Shown piece by piece: positions 51,944 through 61,417 of a stretch of DNA of 64,000 nt; positions within the stretch are counted from its first letter, which is position 1, and every line of letters starts with the position of its first letter. Made by a program: the position numbers and the translations under genes. Source of the stretch: Roseibium sp. Sym1 (GTDB lineage Bacteria > Pseudomonadota > Alphaproteobacteria > Rhizobiales > Stappiaceae); assembly GCF_027359675.1 (NCBI RefSeq), contig NZ_CP114786.1, positions 1,864,501 to 1,928,500 on the forward strand, read 5' to 3'. Below the pieces are notes generated by a model. It was not told the DNA's origin. It did not search any database and saw nothing but the letters and a program-made list of their open reading frames with translations.

Positions 51944-53254
51944 TCAGAGCATTGATGGCAAAAAAGTCGTCAACCCTGGAACCAACGCAAGAATCACCAT
52001 GCCAATCACGAACAACCCGACAAAAGGCCAGGCCGCAGCAAACACCGATGACAGGGATCCTTCGTTCCAGGCGCTCTTTAGGGCGAAAAGGGTGTAACCG
52101 AATGGCGGGGTTATGCCGCCGACGGTGATGTTCACCAAAAACAGGAGCCAGAACCAGATCGGATCATATTCGAACCTGTCGATGATCGGCAGGTAGATCG
52201 GGATCACGATAAGCATCAGCGCGATCTGGTCGATAAACATGCACAGTATAAATGGCAGGAGCATCAGCATGAAGAGCATGAACCATGACGATACCTGCAA
52301 TTCGACGATCCACTGCGTCAGGGCCGAAGCCCCTCCCGAAAATGCAAGCAGTTGGCTGAACAGCTTGGAACTTGCCATGATGATGAGGATCATGGCCGAG
52401 ATCTTGGCTGACTCTCCTACCGCCTCCACGACCATTCGAATGCTGAGGTTCCGGTAAATGGCAGCGGTCATCAGCGAGCCCAACACCCCCATTGCTCCCG
52501 CTTCGGTCGGTGTGGCGACGCCCATCAGGATCAGCCCCATCACCAGTGCGATAATAATTGTGAACGGCAGAAGTTTTATAAGCGCCGTCGCCGCCTCAAG
52601 GAGACTGGGTCGGCTTTTAGCATCCTCATCCACAGGGGCGAGTGCCGGATTGCGCCAAATTCTGATGAACACGTAGGCCGCAAATAGCAAAGAGAAAACC
52701 AGCCCCGGAATAATCCCGGCAATAAGGAGACCTGCGATGGACACACCGGCCAGGGTGCCGATTATGATGACCAGCACACTGGGCGGTATCAGCGGCGCGA
52801 GGCTGGCTCCCGCGAGGATCGTGCCGATAGAAAGACGCGCGTCATACCCCCTGGAAACCATGCCCGGCAACAAAGAACGACCGAGCATTGCCGCAACGCC
52901 CATGGCGGCCCCTGACAATGTGCTGAAGACTGTGGCGAGCACTATGGACAAAATAAACTGCCGGCCGCGGACGCGCCCAACCAGCGTATCGATCGACTGG
53001 AAAAGAACCTCGACGGCTCTGCTCCTGAAAAGCAACTCGCCCATAAGAATGAATAACGGGATCGTCACCAGGGAGGAACTGGTCGCCGTTTCGAAGAAAC
53101 TACCCGAGAACATGCCGAAACCTGCCGGTCCCAACAGCAGCATCGAAGCCCCGAGATTGACAACGAGAAAAGCCACGAAGACCGGCATGCCGCTGCCCAT
53201 CGCCAGCAATAGCAGTCCCACGCCAACCAGAACAGCTGGAATTCCCTCGATCAT
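51944..53254 (-). CDS. dctM: TRAP transporter large permease DctM
   Basis: A 436-residue membrane protein of about 12 helices, starting at ATG 53254 inside the dctQ end (ATGA-type overlap). Signatures are SLVTIPLFILMGELLF, GASLAPLIPPSVLVIIIG and VGGITPPFGYTLFALKS. It carries the sodium-coupled transport cycle. A longer frame with upstream starts overlaps dctQ and was rejected. DctM plus DctQ plus DctP make a complete tripartite importer. Confidence 0.93.
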   Translation of the reverse strand: MIEGIPAVLVGVGLLLLAMGSGMPVFVAFLVVNLGASMLLLGPAGFGMFSGSFFETATSSSLVTIPLFILMGELLFRSRAVEVLFQSIDTLVGRVRGRQFILSIVLATVFSTLSGAAMGVAAMLGRSLLPGMVSRGYDARLSIGTILAGASLAPLIPPSVLVIIIGTLAGVSIAGLLIAGIIPGLVFSLLFAAYVFIRIWRNPALAPVDEDAKSRPSLLEAATALIKLLPFTIIIALVMGLILMGVATPTEAGAMGVLGSLMTAAIYRNLSIRMVVEAVGESAKISAMILIIMASSKLFSQLLAFSGGASALTQWIVELQVSSWFMLFMLMLLPFILCMFIDQIALMLIVIPIYLPIIDRFEYDPIWFWLLFLVNITVGGITPPFGYTLFALKSAWNEGSLSSVFAAAWPFVGLFVIGMVILALVPGLTTFLPSML

Positions 53255-53775
53255 TGGAACTGCCCCTTTGAGCCTTGAAAGCTTTGCCCGAACGCCATGC
53301 GCAGAAAACTCAGGCCGGTATTCAACATGCCCAGGAAAACAAATGAGAATAAGATCCATTTTGGAAACTGGATTGTTGTGAGCGTGACGGTCCCCCGCAT
53401 GTACAATCGTTGGGTTTCACCAAAGAAAATATACGCTGTCCAAAGACAAACCCCGGCACCGACGAGAAAACCGAACCTTCGCAATATCCTGGCTTTGCGT
53501 TCGTCGAGCACGTCAAGAAATATAGAAACCGAAACGTTCCCATGGATTCGGGTGACATGGGGAATGACAAGAAAAACGGAAATCAGCAGAAGAAAAGAGA
53601 CTGAATCGCTTGCCCATTTTGTCGGTGCGCCCAGGAAATATCGCATCACGACTTCATAGGCAAAAATCGCAACGATAACAGCGAGTGCCATAGATCCGAG
53701 TTGGTAGCCGATACTGATAGTAACGTCGTGAAGGCGCAAAAGCGTCCTGAACGAACGGTGGAACAAAGCCCTCAT
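53251..53775 (-). CDS. dctQ: TRAP transporter small permease DctQ
   Basis: A 174-residue four-helix membrane protein from ATG 53775. The motif YEVVMRYFLGAPTKWASDSVSF is the conserved DctQ segment (given here in part as RYFLGAPTKWASD). It overlaps dctM by 4 nt. It forms the scaffold of the TRAP importer. Confidence 0.9.
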   Translation of the reverse strand: MRALFHRSFRTLLRLHDVTISIGYQLGSMALAVIVAIFAYEVVMRYFLGAPTKWASDSVSFLLLISVFLVIPHVTRIHGNVSVSIFLDVLDERKARILRRFGFLVGAGVCLWTAYIFFGETQRLYMRGTVTLTTIQFPKWILFSFVFLGMLNTGLSFLRMAFGQSFQGSKGQFQ

Positions 53776-53838
53776 CCCTGACTCCGTTGTTAGCGTGAAA
53801 GATGGTTGCCCCAGAGGGGCAACCATCTGCATCTGCGG

Positions 53839-54816
53839 TCAGTCTGAGATATTGGCTTTGTTTGCCATGGTCCGAATTTCGGCAATCGCTTCGGGGTTGA
53901 CGGTACTCGCCAACTCCGTCACGCCGTTGAACCAGGCGCTTTTGAGCGTGGCCGCAAATTCGGGCTGGAAATCGGTGGCTTCCATTCCTTCGGCGATCAG
54001 CATCTCCATTTCGGTCGTCGCAAGACCATCGAAAATTGTCGAGCTTTCTTTCTCATAAGCCAGTGCCGCAGCCTCGATCTCAGCTTTGGTTGTTTCATCG
54101 AGGCTGTTCCATGTATCGAGATTCATCAAAAGCATATGGCTGACTTGGCCAAAGGTCGGCCGCACGAAGTAATCGGCAACCTCGAACCAGCGATAGTTCA
54201 CCGCGCCGACGGTCGGCCATGCGGCACCATCGACTACCCCACGTTCGAGTGCGGGGTAGATTTCCGGCCCAGGCAGAACAACCGGAGAGCCGCCGAGTTT
54301 CTCGATCACGGGATGATAAAGTGGAGTTCCCCGGATGCGACGGCCATTCAGTGCGTCTTCACCCAGAGGCTCTTTCAGGAGCATGTGGAAGCCGTTGCGA
54401 TCATAGAACACGGCGATCAGTTTCAGTCCGACTTTCTGGTATTCTTGGTCGGCGAAATCCCAAATGCCGGAGTCATGAAGTTCTTCGCTGGAACCGCTTA
54501 ATGCGTCTAAAGACATACCAACGGCAATATCGTTGTAGTGATATCCTCCATTTGTATAGAGCATATTGAATACGCCTTGCGCGACCGGATTGAACTGTTC
54601 GAAAGGCGGTACCGTTTCGGGACCAAACCTGGATAAGTTCAGATTTTCGGTGGTCTCGTTTTCGAGATACTCCATAAATGGCATCAAAACCTCACCGACG
54701 GCGGCATAGCTCTGATCCCAGCTTGAAAGGATTTTCAAATCGGCCGCCATCGCATGGTTCGTCGCGACATGTGGCAGTACAATTGACGCGACAAGGCCGT
54801 ATATTATGTTTTTCAT
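53839..54816 (-). CDS. dctP: TRAP transporter substrate-binding protein DctP
   Basis: A 325-residue periplasmic protein. The signal peptide ends at about residue 24 (NHAMA before ADLKILSSW). The DctP fold is seen in LNGRRIRGTPLYHPVIEKLGGSPVVL, with the conserved Arg that binds the carboxylate of the ligand, and in ALERGVVDGAAWPTVG (both quoted in short form: RRIRGTPLYHPVIEKLGG, ALERGVVDGAAW). An organic acid ligand is likely. It is the second gene of the operon after the alcohol dehydrogenase. Confidence 0.92.
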   Translation of the reverse strand: MKNIIYGLVASIVLPHVATNHAMAADLKILSSWDQSYAAVGEVLMPFMEYLENETTENLNLSRFGPETVPPFEQFNPVAQGVFNMLYTNGGYHYNDIAVGMSLDALSGSSEELHDSGIWDFADQEYQKVGLKLIAVFYDRNGFHMLLKEPLGEDALNGRRIRGTPLYHPVIEKLGGSPVVLPGPEIYPALERGVVDGAAWPTVGAVNYRWFEVADYFVRPTFGQVSHMLLMNLDTWNSLDETTKAEIEAAALAYEKESSTIFDGLATTEMEMLIAEGMEATDFQPEFAATLKSAWFNGVTELASTVNPEAIAEIRTMANKANISD

Positions 54817-54932
54817 CTGCGTTCCTCCTGTTTTATTTTAAGCACATGGCTGATGGATACTTTGCCCCCAAAGAACCGACCGAATACAACTCCCGAATTC
54901 GGTTTGGTTCTCGTCTCGATCCATTCGGTTCC

Positions 54933-56006
54933 CTAGAAAACGATCACTCCTTTTCCAGACGCTTGTTTGTCCAAAAGCTCATAAGCTTTTCCGGCCTGAT
55001 CGAGCGTCCAGCGATTGGAGAAAATTGCCTCGACGTCGACGCCGCGATCCACCGAGAACGTTCCGCATTCCTCCATGATGTTCGTTGAGAAGGTGAAAGA
55101 CCCGACCACATTGATCTGCCTGAAAATCACGTCGGCGGAAAAATCGACTGACGCCGGCCTGCCCAGTCCGACAAACACAGCGGTTCCCCACAGCCGAAGG
55201 CACTTTATTGCATCGGTTATCGCCTGCTGCGCCCCCGATGTTTCGATCGAGAAATGTGCGCCTTTGCCGTGTGTCAGATCCCTGATCGCCTCGACCGCAT
55301 TTGTATCCGCAGGGTTAATCGTTTCGGCGGCGCCGAAGCGATTGGCCATCTCGAGACGTTCTGCGTTAACGTCGAGTGCGATAACCCGTGCGCCCATTGC
55401 GGCAGCGAACTGGGTGCCGGATAACCCGACCGGACCCTGGCCGAATATTGCAACCGTATGGCTCGAATTCGGCTGGACCTTGCGAAGAGCTGAGTAAGAA
55501 GTGCCTGAGCCGCATGCGATCGCCGCACCGGCTTCGAACGAAAGGCTGTCCGGGAGCGTAACCAGCGTATGAGCTGCGCATTTCATGTATTTGGCATGCG
55601 CGCCATGTGCGGTCCAACCATAGATATCGGGAACCATGGTCTCGCAAATTTGAGGCCATCCCGTCCGGCATTGGTCGCATATGTGACAGCCGGAATAGTG
55701 ATGTATCATGACGCGTTGGCCGATGCGGGCGACACGCTCGCTCACTCCCGGACCGACCGCAACCACAACACCGGAAGGTTCATGGCCTCCGATCATTGGC
55801 CCGTTGTCGCGCATGGTCTCGTAAGGTTTTCCCTTGGCCAGCTCACGAAATGCCTGATCGTCTGACGGTGCCCGATAGGCGTGCAGATCGCTCCCGCACA
55901 GACCTGACGCCTTAACTTCGATCACGACCTCTCCCGGCCCTGGAGTCGGATCATCGAATGTCATGATTTCAACCTTGCGATCCCCGGGAAACGTTACGCC
56001 TCGCAT
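54933..56006 (-). CDS. Zinc-dependent alcohol dehydrogenase
   Basis: A 357-residue MDR-family dehydrogenase starting at ATG 56006, preceded by AAGGGGAG. Catalytic zinc ligands are Cys37 (GLCGSDLH) and His75-Glu76 (GGHEPSG). Structural zinc Cys residues are 107, 110, 113 and 121. The NAD-binding motif is FGQGPVGLSG. It oxidises an alcohol or polyol in the cytoplasm. As first gene of the TRAP/ALDH operon, divergent from a LysR gene, it probably acts on the imported compound. Confidence 0.92.
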   Translation of the reverse strand: MRGVTFPGDRKVEIMTFDDPTPGPGEVVIEVKASGLCGSDLHAYRAPSDDQAFRELAKGKPYETMRDNGPMIGGHEPSGVVVAVGPGVSERVARIGQRVMIHHYSGCHICDQCRTGWPQICETMVPDIYGWTAHGAHAKYMKCAAHTLVTLPDSLSFEAGAAIACGSGTSYSALRKVQPNSSHTVAIFGQGPVGLSGTQFAAAMGARVIALDVNAERLEMANRFGAAETINPADTNAVEAIRDLTHGKGAHFSIETSGAQQAITDAIKCLRLWGTAVFVGLGRPASVDFSADVIFRQINVVGSFTFSTNIMEECGTFSVDRGVDVEAIFSNRWTLDQAGKAYELLDKQASGKGVIVF

Positions 56007-56520
56007 GTAATTCTCCCCTTTGCGCCATGCTTGAATTGGCAATTCCGCAGACGTGCGCATCCACTTGGCGCGTCGTTTTCCTGCATTTTCTAGCGAGTAT
56101 TCATTTGGCCGGTCGGCCTGGTCTCCGCGAGCCAGTCACACAGCTCTTGAAGTCACGCCAGCTGCGCAAATGCTTCAGCCTGCCGGGAATTTTCTTCCAA
56201 AGCCATGCATGGTCACCTTGGGTCTCTCCTCCATGTCCAACCCCTTTAACTGGTAAGGCTCAAAGTCAGTCGCCTGAGCCGAAAAGCGGATCTCTTTGCT
56301 TTTTTTCTCGATATGACGTGCCTGGCGGCGCGCCTTGATCTGCGAAATCGTGGTGTACTGCGACGATGATTGTCCAATATGAATTTGGCGATGATTTATA
56401 TTGTTCAGGTTATGTATTGAGTGATAAGAATAAGCTGTTGTCCGGCGTCGGCCTGCTTTCAGATAAAGCGTTTTCGAAGCGTCGATTTCGATAGCGTGCA
56501 GGTTGAGGGGAAGAGCAGGT
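56007..56520. promoter_or_regulatory. Divergent promoter region adh operon / LysR
   Basis: About 510 bases between the two starts. The AT-rich part (about 56390-56430, GATGATTTATATTGTTCAGGTTATG) is a good place for a LysR-controlled promoter, but no unique T-N11-A operator can be picked. No gene is supported; the minus-strand frame here has no family. Confidence 0.4.
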
Positions 56521-57531
56521 ATGTCTAAGTCGCTTTTGCAAAACGTAGATTTGCAGCTGCCAAACAGCTTTCTGCGTTCAAGGAATTTGACACTCCACAA
56601 ACTCAATGTTTTCTGCAAGGTCGCTCAACTCAACAGTGTAACGCGCGCAGCGGAGCAACTTAATATTGCTCAACCTGCGGTGACGGCGCATCTGCGCGGT
56701 CTGGAGGAAAGTGTTGGCGCTCAGTTGGTGCAGAAAGTCGGTCGTAACATAGAGCTGACCCATGCCGGAAAACGGATATATACTTGGGCATCCGAGATCT
56801 TGCATCGCAGTTCTGAGATGTTTCTCGACCTTGTGGACATCAACAATGGCGGTCTGGAGAGAACGAAGATCGCAGCGTCGATGGTCGTGGGGACTTATAA
56901 GCTACCGGATATAATACTCGAAAATCATAGATCAAACCCATCGCACAAGGTTTCTGTGTCGGTCCTGACACCCTATTTGGCGACTGAGGCGGTCTTGAAC
57001 GGCGAATGCGATTTTGGGGTGACGCTGATCAACCCAAACAAGGACACGTCCAAGCTTGAAATTGAATTGCTTTGGAGAGAGCCTCTCTACCTGGTCGCGG
57101 CTATCGAAAGCGACCTGGTCCAAGACGTGGCCGGGCTTCAAGAGCTTTCGTCCTTACCTCTCGTAACACCTCCCCGAGGTCAGATTGCCCGAGAACTAAT
57201 CGATGAAGCGCTTCGGACAGTGGGATTGTTCAGAACGAATAGCGTAATGGCATTCGGTCATCCGGAACCGATTCTGAAGGCTATCCGAGCTGACGTAGGA
57301 GTGGGTTTCGTTTTCGAGAGCGCGCTCCCGCCTGACATGAACCAATACGGGCTGCGTTTCGTGAAAACTCCCGAAATCAGTTTATCAATGCCACTCTATC
57401 TCGTTTACAACAGCCAGGCCGTATTCACTGAAGCGCAAAAACAATTGATGGAGCGGATCAGAGCTGCGTTTGCCAGGAACTCGAGCGCCGCGTTGCAAAA
57501 TCCCGCTGAGGCAACCAGCCCGTCATCGTGA
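56521..57531 (+). CDS. LysR-family regulator of the adh/TRAP operon
   Basis: A 336-residue LysR protein read from ATG 56521, with GAGGGG about 12 nt upstream; a GTG at 56503 is an alternative. The HTH reads LHKLNVFCKVAQLNSVTRAAEQL and NIAQPAVTAHLRGLEESVGAQL (shortened: FCKVAQLNSVTRAAEQL, AQPAVTAHLRGLEE). An N-terminal extension of about 28 residues before the HTH is unusual. It is divergent from adh-dctPQM-aldh and most likely controls it. Confidence 0.88.
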   Translation: MSKSLLQNVDLQLPNSFLRSRNLTLHKLNVFCKVAQLNSVTRAAEQLNIAQPAVTAHLRGLEESVGAQLVQKVGRNIELTHAGKRIYTWASEILHRSSEMFLDLVDINNGGLERTKIAASMVVGTYKLPDIILENHRSNPSHKVSVSVLTPYLATEAVLNGECDFGVTLINPNKDTSKLEIELLWREPLYLVAAIESDLVQDVAGLQELSSLPLVTPPRGQIARELIDEALRTVGLFRTNSVMAFGHPEPILKAIRADVGVGFVFESALPPDMNQYGLRFVKTPEISLSMPLYLVYNSQAVFTEAQKQLMERIRAAFARNSSAALQNPAEATSPSS

Positions 57532-57706
57532 TCGAAGTCGGAAAAACGCCGGCTTCCAGCGCTCCAGACTTCGGTCTCAGCGCATCGACCAAAGGACTCC
57601 GCGCTAATGCGGAGGAAAAGGGATCTCAGATCAACTTGTCTGACAGTCCCGATGCTGGCTGAGCCGTAAACGTCTCATTCAATCGAGAAAACCTCGGAAA
57701 CTCAAC

Positions 57707-58765
57707 TTAGCTTTGCATGGATCCAATATGCTCAATACTTTTGCAGATGGTATGGGCAACAGCAATGGCCCTTGCGGTTGCCATCAGCATCTGCGGCAAC
57801 ACCATCCACTCAAGCGTCCAGGCCTTGCCCGATCGTTCCTGCTCATGCACCACCGAATGGTGCATGGCTGAGACCTGCACAGCGTTGAACTGAGCCAACG
57901 TCACCAGCAACTCTGCGCCGATAGGGTTTTTCTTATGCGGCATTGCCGAGGAGCCTCCTCCTCCAGACAGCGTTATTTCTTCGATGCCCTGCTGCTTCAT
58001 CAATGCCACGTCCTGGCCGAATTTACCGAGCGTACCGGAGACAAGCGACAGGTAGCCTGCATATTCCGCCACTCCGTCGCGTGTCGCGTGCCATGCTTTA
58101 TCAGTCGGGGCTAGCCTGAGTGCGGCGGCAATCTCCACAACTACTCTATCGGCTTTTTGACCCAGTGCTTTCCGATCGCCGGAAGCGCCTCCGATCTGAA
58201 CCTTTTCCACGCGGGGCCGCAATTCGGACAGCCGCGCCAAGTGGTCGTTCAACGGCAATCTCCACGTTTGAACCCGATCGCGTACCTTGATCTTGGTGGC
58301 CGACTGCATCCTGGTACGTCCCATAAGAGGCTCATCGCCAAAACGTTTCTCTACGTCCTCGAAACTGCGATAAAGCGCTACCAGGCGCTGAGATAATAGG
58401 TCGGATGCTTCGCGCAACGTCAGTGCCAGCGCGGTGTCCATCACATCTTGTGAGGTTGCACCCTTGTGCACCACGTTATCCGGGGAAACGGCTTTCAACT
58501 GATCTACAAGCCGCGGAACCGGAACCCCGTCTTGACTCATGCCCCTGGCAATGTCGTCCAGGTCAATTTCCGCTGTTTCGATTGCCTCCGCCGCTGTCTC
58601 GGCCGTATCCGCATCAAACAACCCGACCTTTGCGCAAGCGCGCGACCACGCTGCCTCGAAGGCCAGCATATGTCTAATCTGGCGTTCCGGCGACAATATC
58701 CTGGCCATCTCCGCATCGCCAAAAAGACCGGAGAGCCAAGGGTGGTCGAAAACAGATAAGCTCAC
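57707..58765 (-). CDS. pcaB: 3-carboxy-cis,cis-muconate cycloisomerase
   Basis: A 352-residue enzyme of the fumarase/aspartase superfamily. The signature loop GGGGSSAMPHKKNPIGAE is complete and the HKGATSQDVMDTALAL segment matches PcaB. It cyclises 3-carboxymuconate to 4-carboxymuconolactone. Bacterial PcaB can be longer (about 450), but rhizobial PcaB of about 350 residues is normal. It is last in pcaDCHGB, 75 nt after pcaG. Confidence 0.93.
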   Translation of the reverse strand: MSLSVFDHPWLSGLFGDAEMARILSPERQIRHMLAFEAAWSRACAKVGLFDADTAETAAEAIETAEIDLDDIARGMSQDGVPVPRLVDQLKAVSPDNVVHKGATSQDVMDTALALTLREASDLLSQRLVALYRSFEDVEKRFGDEPLMGRTRMQSATKIKVRDRVQTWRLPLNDHLARLSELRPRVEKVQIGGASGDRKALGQKADRVVVEIAAALRLAPTDKAWHATRDGVAEYAGYLSLVSGTLGKFGQDVALMKQQGIEEITLSGGGGSSAMPHKKNPIGAELLVTLAQFNAVQVSAMHHSVVHEQERSGKAWTLEWMVLPQMLMATARAIAVAHTICKSIEHIGSMQS

Positions 58766-58840
58766 AAAAAAGGCCCTGAATTAAAGGGGCGACCCATGCC
58801 GCCCCCTTGGCAAAACAAACCGGAAATATCGCACGATGCT

Positions 58841-59440
58841 CTAGATATCGAGAAAGACGGTTTCTCCCTCGCCCTGGAGACGAATGTCGAAGCGGTATTT
58901 GCCCTCGCCGGTTTTCTTTGCGACGAGCGTTTCCACGCGATGGCGCTGTTCTATCCGGTTTAGCAGCGGGTCTTTCGAATTGTCCTCATCCTCGAAGTAA
59001 AGCCGAGTGTTGAGGCCGATGTTGATCCCGCGGGACACCACCCAAAGAGAGATATGCGGCGCACTTTCGACACCGCCACGGCCTTTGTAACGGCCGGGTT
59101 TGACCGTGCGCAGCGTGAACTCACCAGAGTCCGCATCCGCGGCAAAACGACAATGGCCGGTAAAGGCGGGATCGGCTCCTTCGGTGCCCGGGAAAATACC
59201 TCCCGCGTCACACTGCCAGCTTTCGATCAGTGCGTCCCGCATTGCCCAACCCGTGCCGTCGTAGACCGAGCCTACGATCTCAATGATATCGCCCTTCACG
59301 TCGCCCTGTATGGGGGTGGTGCCGATCTCTTCGTGATAATAGCCGGCATTGCCCGCATAGGTCGGCATCAAGCCGATATGAACATAAGGTCCAGCCGTTT
59401 GGGACGGAGTTTCGATCAAGTTGTCGAGTTTCTGTACCAT
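58841..59440 (-). CDS. pcaG: Protocatechuate 3,4-dioxygenase alpha subunit
   Basis: A 199-residue intradiol dioxygenase subunit from ATG 59440, two nt after the pcaH stop; a GTG at 59446 would overlap pcaH. It has TPSQTAGPYVHIG at the N-terminus and DALIESWQCDAGG, the shared intradiol core, but lacks the iron ligands, as expected for alpha chains. With PcaH it forms the iron enzyme that opens protocatechuate between the hydroxyls. Confidence 0.94.
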   Translation of the reverse strand: MVQKLDNLIETPSQTAGPYVHIGLMPTYAGNAGYYHEEIGTTPIQGDVKGDIIEIVGSVYDGTGWAMRDALIESWQCDAGGIFPGTEGADPAFTGHCRFAADADSGEFTLRTVKPGRYKGRGGVESAPHISLWVVSRGINIGLNTRLYFEDEDNSKDPLLNRIEQRHRVETLVAKKTGEGKYRFDIRLQGEGETVFLDI

Positions 59441-59442
59441 TA

Positions 59443-60186
59443 TCACATGCCCTCCAGTTTATTCTCAAACATGGTTTGGCGGCGACCGCGCAACACGATG
59501 TCAAATTTATAGGCGAGGAAATCGAGCGGCCGGGATTTCGAGAAGTCGAGCGGTGCGACGAGACGGTCAAGCTGACTGCGATCCTTGATCGTAGCGGCAA
59601 TCGGACAATGATTGATGAGCGGATCGCCCTCGAAATACATCTGGGTGATCAGGCGTTGGCCGAAGCTGTTGCCATAAATAGATATGTGGATATGCATCGG
59701 ACGCCAGTCATTGCCGCCGTTCGGCCAAGGGTAAGCTCCTGGACGCACAGTGAGGAATTCGTAATAGCCGTTTTCGTCTGTGATGGTCCGGCCGCAGCCA
59801 CCGAAATTTGGATCGAGCGGAGCAAAGTAAGTGTCTTTCTTGTGGCGGTAACGCCCGCCCGCGTTGGCCTGCCAAATCTCGATTAGCGTATTGCGTACGG
59901 GTCGGCCCATCTCGTCCAGCACGCGACCATGCATCAGAATACGTTCCCCCACAGCCGGAGCTGCGCCCTTGGTCCAGTTTAGAACCAGATTGTTGTCCAA
60001 CGGACCGAGCTTGCTGTGACCGAAGGTCGGGCCCGTCTCTTCCGACGGGGAACTTTCCATCGACAGAAGCGGCAGGTTGGGCGAGCGTGTTACGCTCGTT
60101 TTGTAACCGACATCGTAAGGGTTGGGATGGATTGCACGATTGCGCGGGATTAGTGGTCCTTGATCCCGGTTCGATAGGCCAGTCAT
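59443..60186 (-). CDS. pcaH: Protocatechuate 3,4-dioxygenase beta subunit
   Basis: A 247-residue catalytic subunit. All four ferric iron ligands can be seen: Tyr113 (NAGGRYRHKKD), Tyr152 (PGAYPWPNGG), His165 and His167 (WRPMHIHISIYG), matching Tyr408, Tyr447, His460 and His462 of the Pseudomonas enzyme. It turns protocatechuate plus oxygen into 3-carboxy-cis,cis-muconate. Its ATG overlaps the pcaC stop by 4 nt. Confidence 0.96.
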   Translation of the reverse strand: MTGLSNRDQGPLIPRNRAIHPNPYDVGYKTSVTRSPNLPLLSMESSPSEETGPTFGHSKLGPLDNNLVLNWTKGAAPAVGERILMHGRVLDEMGRPVRNTLIEIWQANAGGRYRHKKDTYFAPLDPNFGGCGRTITDENGYYEFLTVRPGAYPWPNGGNDWRPMHIHISIYGNSFGQRLITQMYFEGDPLINHCPIAATIKDRSQLDRLVAPLDFSKSRPLDFLAYKFDIVLRGRRQTMFENKLEGM

Positions 60187-60563
60187 TCTCTCTCCTCCAT
60201 TTCAGCAAAGGTTTCCTTGGCAAGTTTCAGGGCATGGTTTGCTTTTGGAACTCCCGCATAGATAGCCACATGCTGCAGCGCTTCCGCGACATCGTCTTTT
60301 GACGCGCCCGTGCGCGCGGTGGCCCGGATATGCATCGGAATTTCATCGAAATTGCCTGTCGCCGCCAGAAGCGCGATGGTCAGCATGGACCGCTCTCTGC
60401 GCGAGATTTTGTCCGAGGACCACACTACACCCCAAGCCCCCTCGGTGATGAGGGTTTGAAACGGCAGGTCGAATTCAGTCTTCTTTGCCTCGGCACGATC
60501 CACGTGGGCATCGCCCAAAACCTCGCGCCGGGTCTTCATGCCCTGATCGAATCTGTTGTTCAT
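60183..60563 (-). CDS. pcaC: 4-carboxymuconolactone decarboxylase
   Basis: A 126-residue AhpD-like helical protein with the segment FQTLITEGAWGVVWSSDKISRRERSMLTIA (in part EGAWGVVW and RRERSMLTIALL) and AIYAGVPKANHALKLA, the PcaC pattern. It is the stand-alone form, not fused to PcaD. It removes CO2 from 4-carboxymuconolactone to give the enol-lactone. It overlaps pcaD and pcaH by 4 nt. Confidence 0.94.
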   Translation of the reverse strand: MNNRFDQGMKTRREVLGDAHVDRAEAKKTEFDLPFQTLITEGAWGVVWSSDKISRRERSMLTIALLAATGNFDEIPMHIRATARTGASKDDVAEALQHVAIYAGVPKANHALKLAKETFAEMEERE

Positions 60564-61342
60564 TCGCTAATCCTTTCTACAAACTGCGTCAGCGCTTCGG
60601 TAAAAGCATCAGGCGCTTCAATCGCAGGCAAATGCCCGGTGTCTCCGAACATCACCAAACAGGCGAATGGAAGGTTGACGGCAAGCGCTTCGATCACTTC
60701 AGGTGGGGTTGCCAGATCGTACTTGCCGCCGAGTACCAGCGTGGGCTGTGTGATTTCACCCAGACGATCAGAAATGTCCGTGCCGGCAATCGCGGCACAG
60801 GTGGCGATGTACCCTTCTTGACATGTGCGTGCCAAAAGTGTGTGCCACAAAAACGCTTTGTTGTCCGCGAGCATCTTTGGTCCAAACCACCGTGGCAGAA
60901 TTCCCTCGGCCATCGCTGCCATGCCGTGTTCGCGCACATCCGCGATACGCGTGTGCCAGCCCTCGGCGGCACCCAGCGTCGATGCGGTGTTGGACAAGAC
61001 CAGGCCGTCAACGCGTTCTGGAGCCATTAAAGCGATGTGTTGCGCGATCAGCCCCCCGACAGAGCAACCGACGATGACTGCGCGATCCATGGCCGCCTGA
61101 TCCATCGCGGCCAAAACATCGCTGGCCAGTTCCGGAATGCCATAGCCGGGAGGGGCGGTTTCGGACAGGCCGTGACCGCGCTTGTCCATGCGCAAACAGG
61201 CCCAGTCGGTCGGCAGGGCTGCTACCACCGCGTCCCACATCCGCAGATCCGTACCGAGTGAATTGACGAAAACCAGCTGGCTGCCCTCACCGGAACGGTG
61301 ATTGGTGTGCATTATTCCCCAGTCGCGTGTTAGTGCTTGCAT
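60560..61342 (-). CDS. pcaD: 3-oxoadipate enol-lactonase
   Basis: A 260-residue alpha/beta hydrolase with the triad Ser94 (VGCSVGGLIA), Asp209 (GGKYDLATP) and His237 (DTGHLPAIE). It opens the enol-lactone to 3-oxoadipate, the substrate of PcaIJ. It is first in pcaDCHGB, starting at ATG 61342 with GGGAGGG upstream, and is divergent from pcaQ across 75 bp. Confidence 0.94.
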   Translation of the reverse strand: MQALTRDWGIMHTNHRSGEGSQLVFVNSLGTDLRMWDAVVAALPTDWACLRMDKRGHGLSETAPPGYGIPELASDVLAAMDQAAMDRAVIVGCSVGGLIAQHIALMAPERVDGLVLSNTASTLGAAEGWHTRIADVREHGMAAMAEGILPRWFGPKMLADNKAFLWHTLLARTCQEGYIATCAAIAGTDISDRLGEITQPTLVLGGKYDLATPPEVIEALAVNLPFACLVMFGDTGHLPAIEAPDAFTEALTQFVERISE

Positions 61343-61417
61343 CGGTCCCTCCCGAGCAATCCTTCACATAATTTTTAGGTTTCGAAAAATACAAAAACGT
61401 GCCAAAAATATAACCAA
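61343..61417. promoter_or_regulatory. pcaQ-pcaD divergent operator/promoter
   Basis: The 75-bp gap holds an inverted repeat ATTTTT (61371-61376) and AAAAAT (61385-61390) around AGGTTTCG, and ATAACC at 61410-61415 close to the pcaQ start. PcaQ in rhizobia binds a site with ATAAC and GGTTAA halves; only half of that pattern is clear here. Activation of pcaDCHGB by PcaQ with a pathway intermediate is expected. Confidence 0.5.
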
